From NCBI RefSeq assembly GCF_900166585.1, contig NZ_FVZC01000008.1, positions 1 to 64,000 on the forward strand: a stretch of 64,000 bases of DNA. Direction: 5' to 3'. The DNA is from Mesobacillus jeotgali. Lineage in GTDB: Bacteria; Bacillota; Bacilli; Bacillales; Cytobacillaceae. The notes beneath the pieces are model-generated. The model was not told the DNA's origin and searched no databases. It worked only from the letters and a program-made list of their open reading frames with translations. Made by a program: the position numbers and the translations under genes. Positions 63,455 to 64,000 of the stretch are shown here, piece after piece; position 1 is the first letter of the stretch; every line of letters starts with the position of its first letter.

Positions 63455-64000
63455 ATGGCGTTTCAAACAGCTCTCACAATTAGAGAAGTTATAGAAAACA
63501 TTCATCGAAAAAAATATATTCTGCCAGCTATACAACGTGAATTCGTATGGGATACAGACCAAATTGAACGACTATTCGACTCATTGATGCAAGGTTATCC
63601 TGTAGGTTCATTTCTCTTTTGGTATGTAAATAAAGAAAAAAGTAAGGAATTTCAATTTTACGAGTTTATAAGAGAATATCATGAAAGAGATAACCGTCAT
63701 AACCCCAATGCAAGTATTAGTGGTGAAGAGGATATTATAGCTATATTGGACGGTCAGCAACGTTTGACCTCGATGTATATTGGTTTAAAGGGGAGTTACG
63801 CATACAAACTTCCAAGAATGCGTAGAGAAAACCCTTTAGCATACCCTAAACAACAACTTTATGTTGATCTATTAGCACCTTCAGAAGAATTTGATACCGT
63901 ATATGATTTTAGGTTCTTGACAGAAGAAGTAGCTGATGATGATAATGCAAATAATCTTGCTTACTGGTATAAGGTTTCCGATATTTTAGATATTAGGGAT
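63455..64000 (+). CDS. DUF262 (GmrS/GmrD-like) protein, N-terminal part
   Basis: ATG 63455 (AAAGGGGAT upstream) opens a frame that reaches the window edge, giving the first 182 residues. ILPAIQREFVWDTDQIERLF (about 22-41) and the ParB-like nucleotide motif LDGQQRLTSMYIGL (DGQQR at 99-103) identify DUF262, the N-terminal domain of GmrS/GmrD type IV restriction enzymes and related anti-phage proteins. Whether a DUF1524 HNH nuclease domain follows cannot be seen. It continues the defence theme of the island. Confidence 0.85.
   Translation, partial: MAFQTALTIREVIENIHRKKYILPAIQREFVWDTDQIERLFDSLMQGYPVGSFLFWYVNKEKSKEFQFYEFIREYHERDNRHNPNASISGEEDIIAILDGQQRLTSMYIGLKGSYAYKLPRMRRENPLAYPKQQLYVDLLAPSEEFDTVYDFRFLTEEVADDDNANNLAYWYKVSDILDIRD

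Overview
The window is the replication-origin region of a Bacillus-like member of the Bacillaceae, followed by the start of a horizontally acquired defence island. The assignment rests on gene order matching the B. subtilis yaa-yyc-yydA region, spore-linked genes (spoIIIJ, jag, soj/spo0J, yyaC), a low-GC sequence with strong AGGAGG-type ribosome binding sites, and a Bacillus-type 16S rRNA 5' end at the left edge. The genus cannot be fixed from this sequence alone.

Core layout. The 5' end of a 16S rRNA gene with tandem promoters sits at the left edge (minus strand). It is followed on the minus strand by an HD-GYP gene, gyrA, gyrB, remB, recF, yaaA, dnaN and dnaA. oriC is bipartite: a DnaA-box cluster lies between dnaA and rpmH, and an unwinding region with DnaA-trio-like repeats lies between dnaA and dnaN. 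On the plus strand, away from oriC, come rpmH-rnpA-spoIIIJ-jag, mnmE-mnmG-rsmG-noc, soj-spo0J, a DUF554 protein, (yyaC on minus), an MscS channel, DUF951, a molybdopterin oxidoreductase, ychF, rpsF-ssbA-rpsR, yybS-gdpP-rplI-dnaC, purA, a Lys-Glu-Phe tRNA cluster, an M23 endopeptidase, the walRKHIJ-htrC operon, a CxxH/CxxC protein and rlmH. Transcription of almost all core genes follows the replication fork. Chromosome-organisation signals are dense: three parS or parS-like sites and extra DnaA-box clusters before mnmE and rlmH.

Accessory layout. Immediately after rlmH, whose 3' end is the classical SCC attachment site in staphylococci, the sequence becomes AT-rich and the gene content changes. 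It holds a two-gene Hachiman system (HamA with an apparent ATT start, HamB helicase), a convergent single-polypeptide type ISP restriction-modification enzyme, an excisionase-type HTH protein, two unrecognised proteins, an SF3/D5-type helicase, a 34-residue ORF coupled to a large serine recombinase, a RadC-type JAB protein, two small unknown proteins and the start of a DUF262 (GmrSD-like) protein that runs off the right edge. I read this as an SCC-like mobile defence element whose far end lies outside the window.

The least ordinary signals in the core are: three copies of a structured element fused to 5' halves of tRNA genes in the tRNA cluster; five copies of a 9-mer at an exact 21-bp period after purA; three WalR/PhoP-like half-sites before rlmH; a 30-bp dyad over the rlmH stop codon; and a pair of dispersed hairpin repeats.
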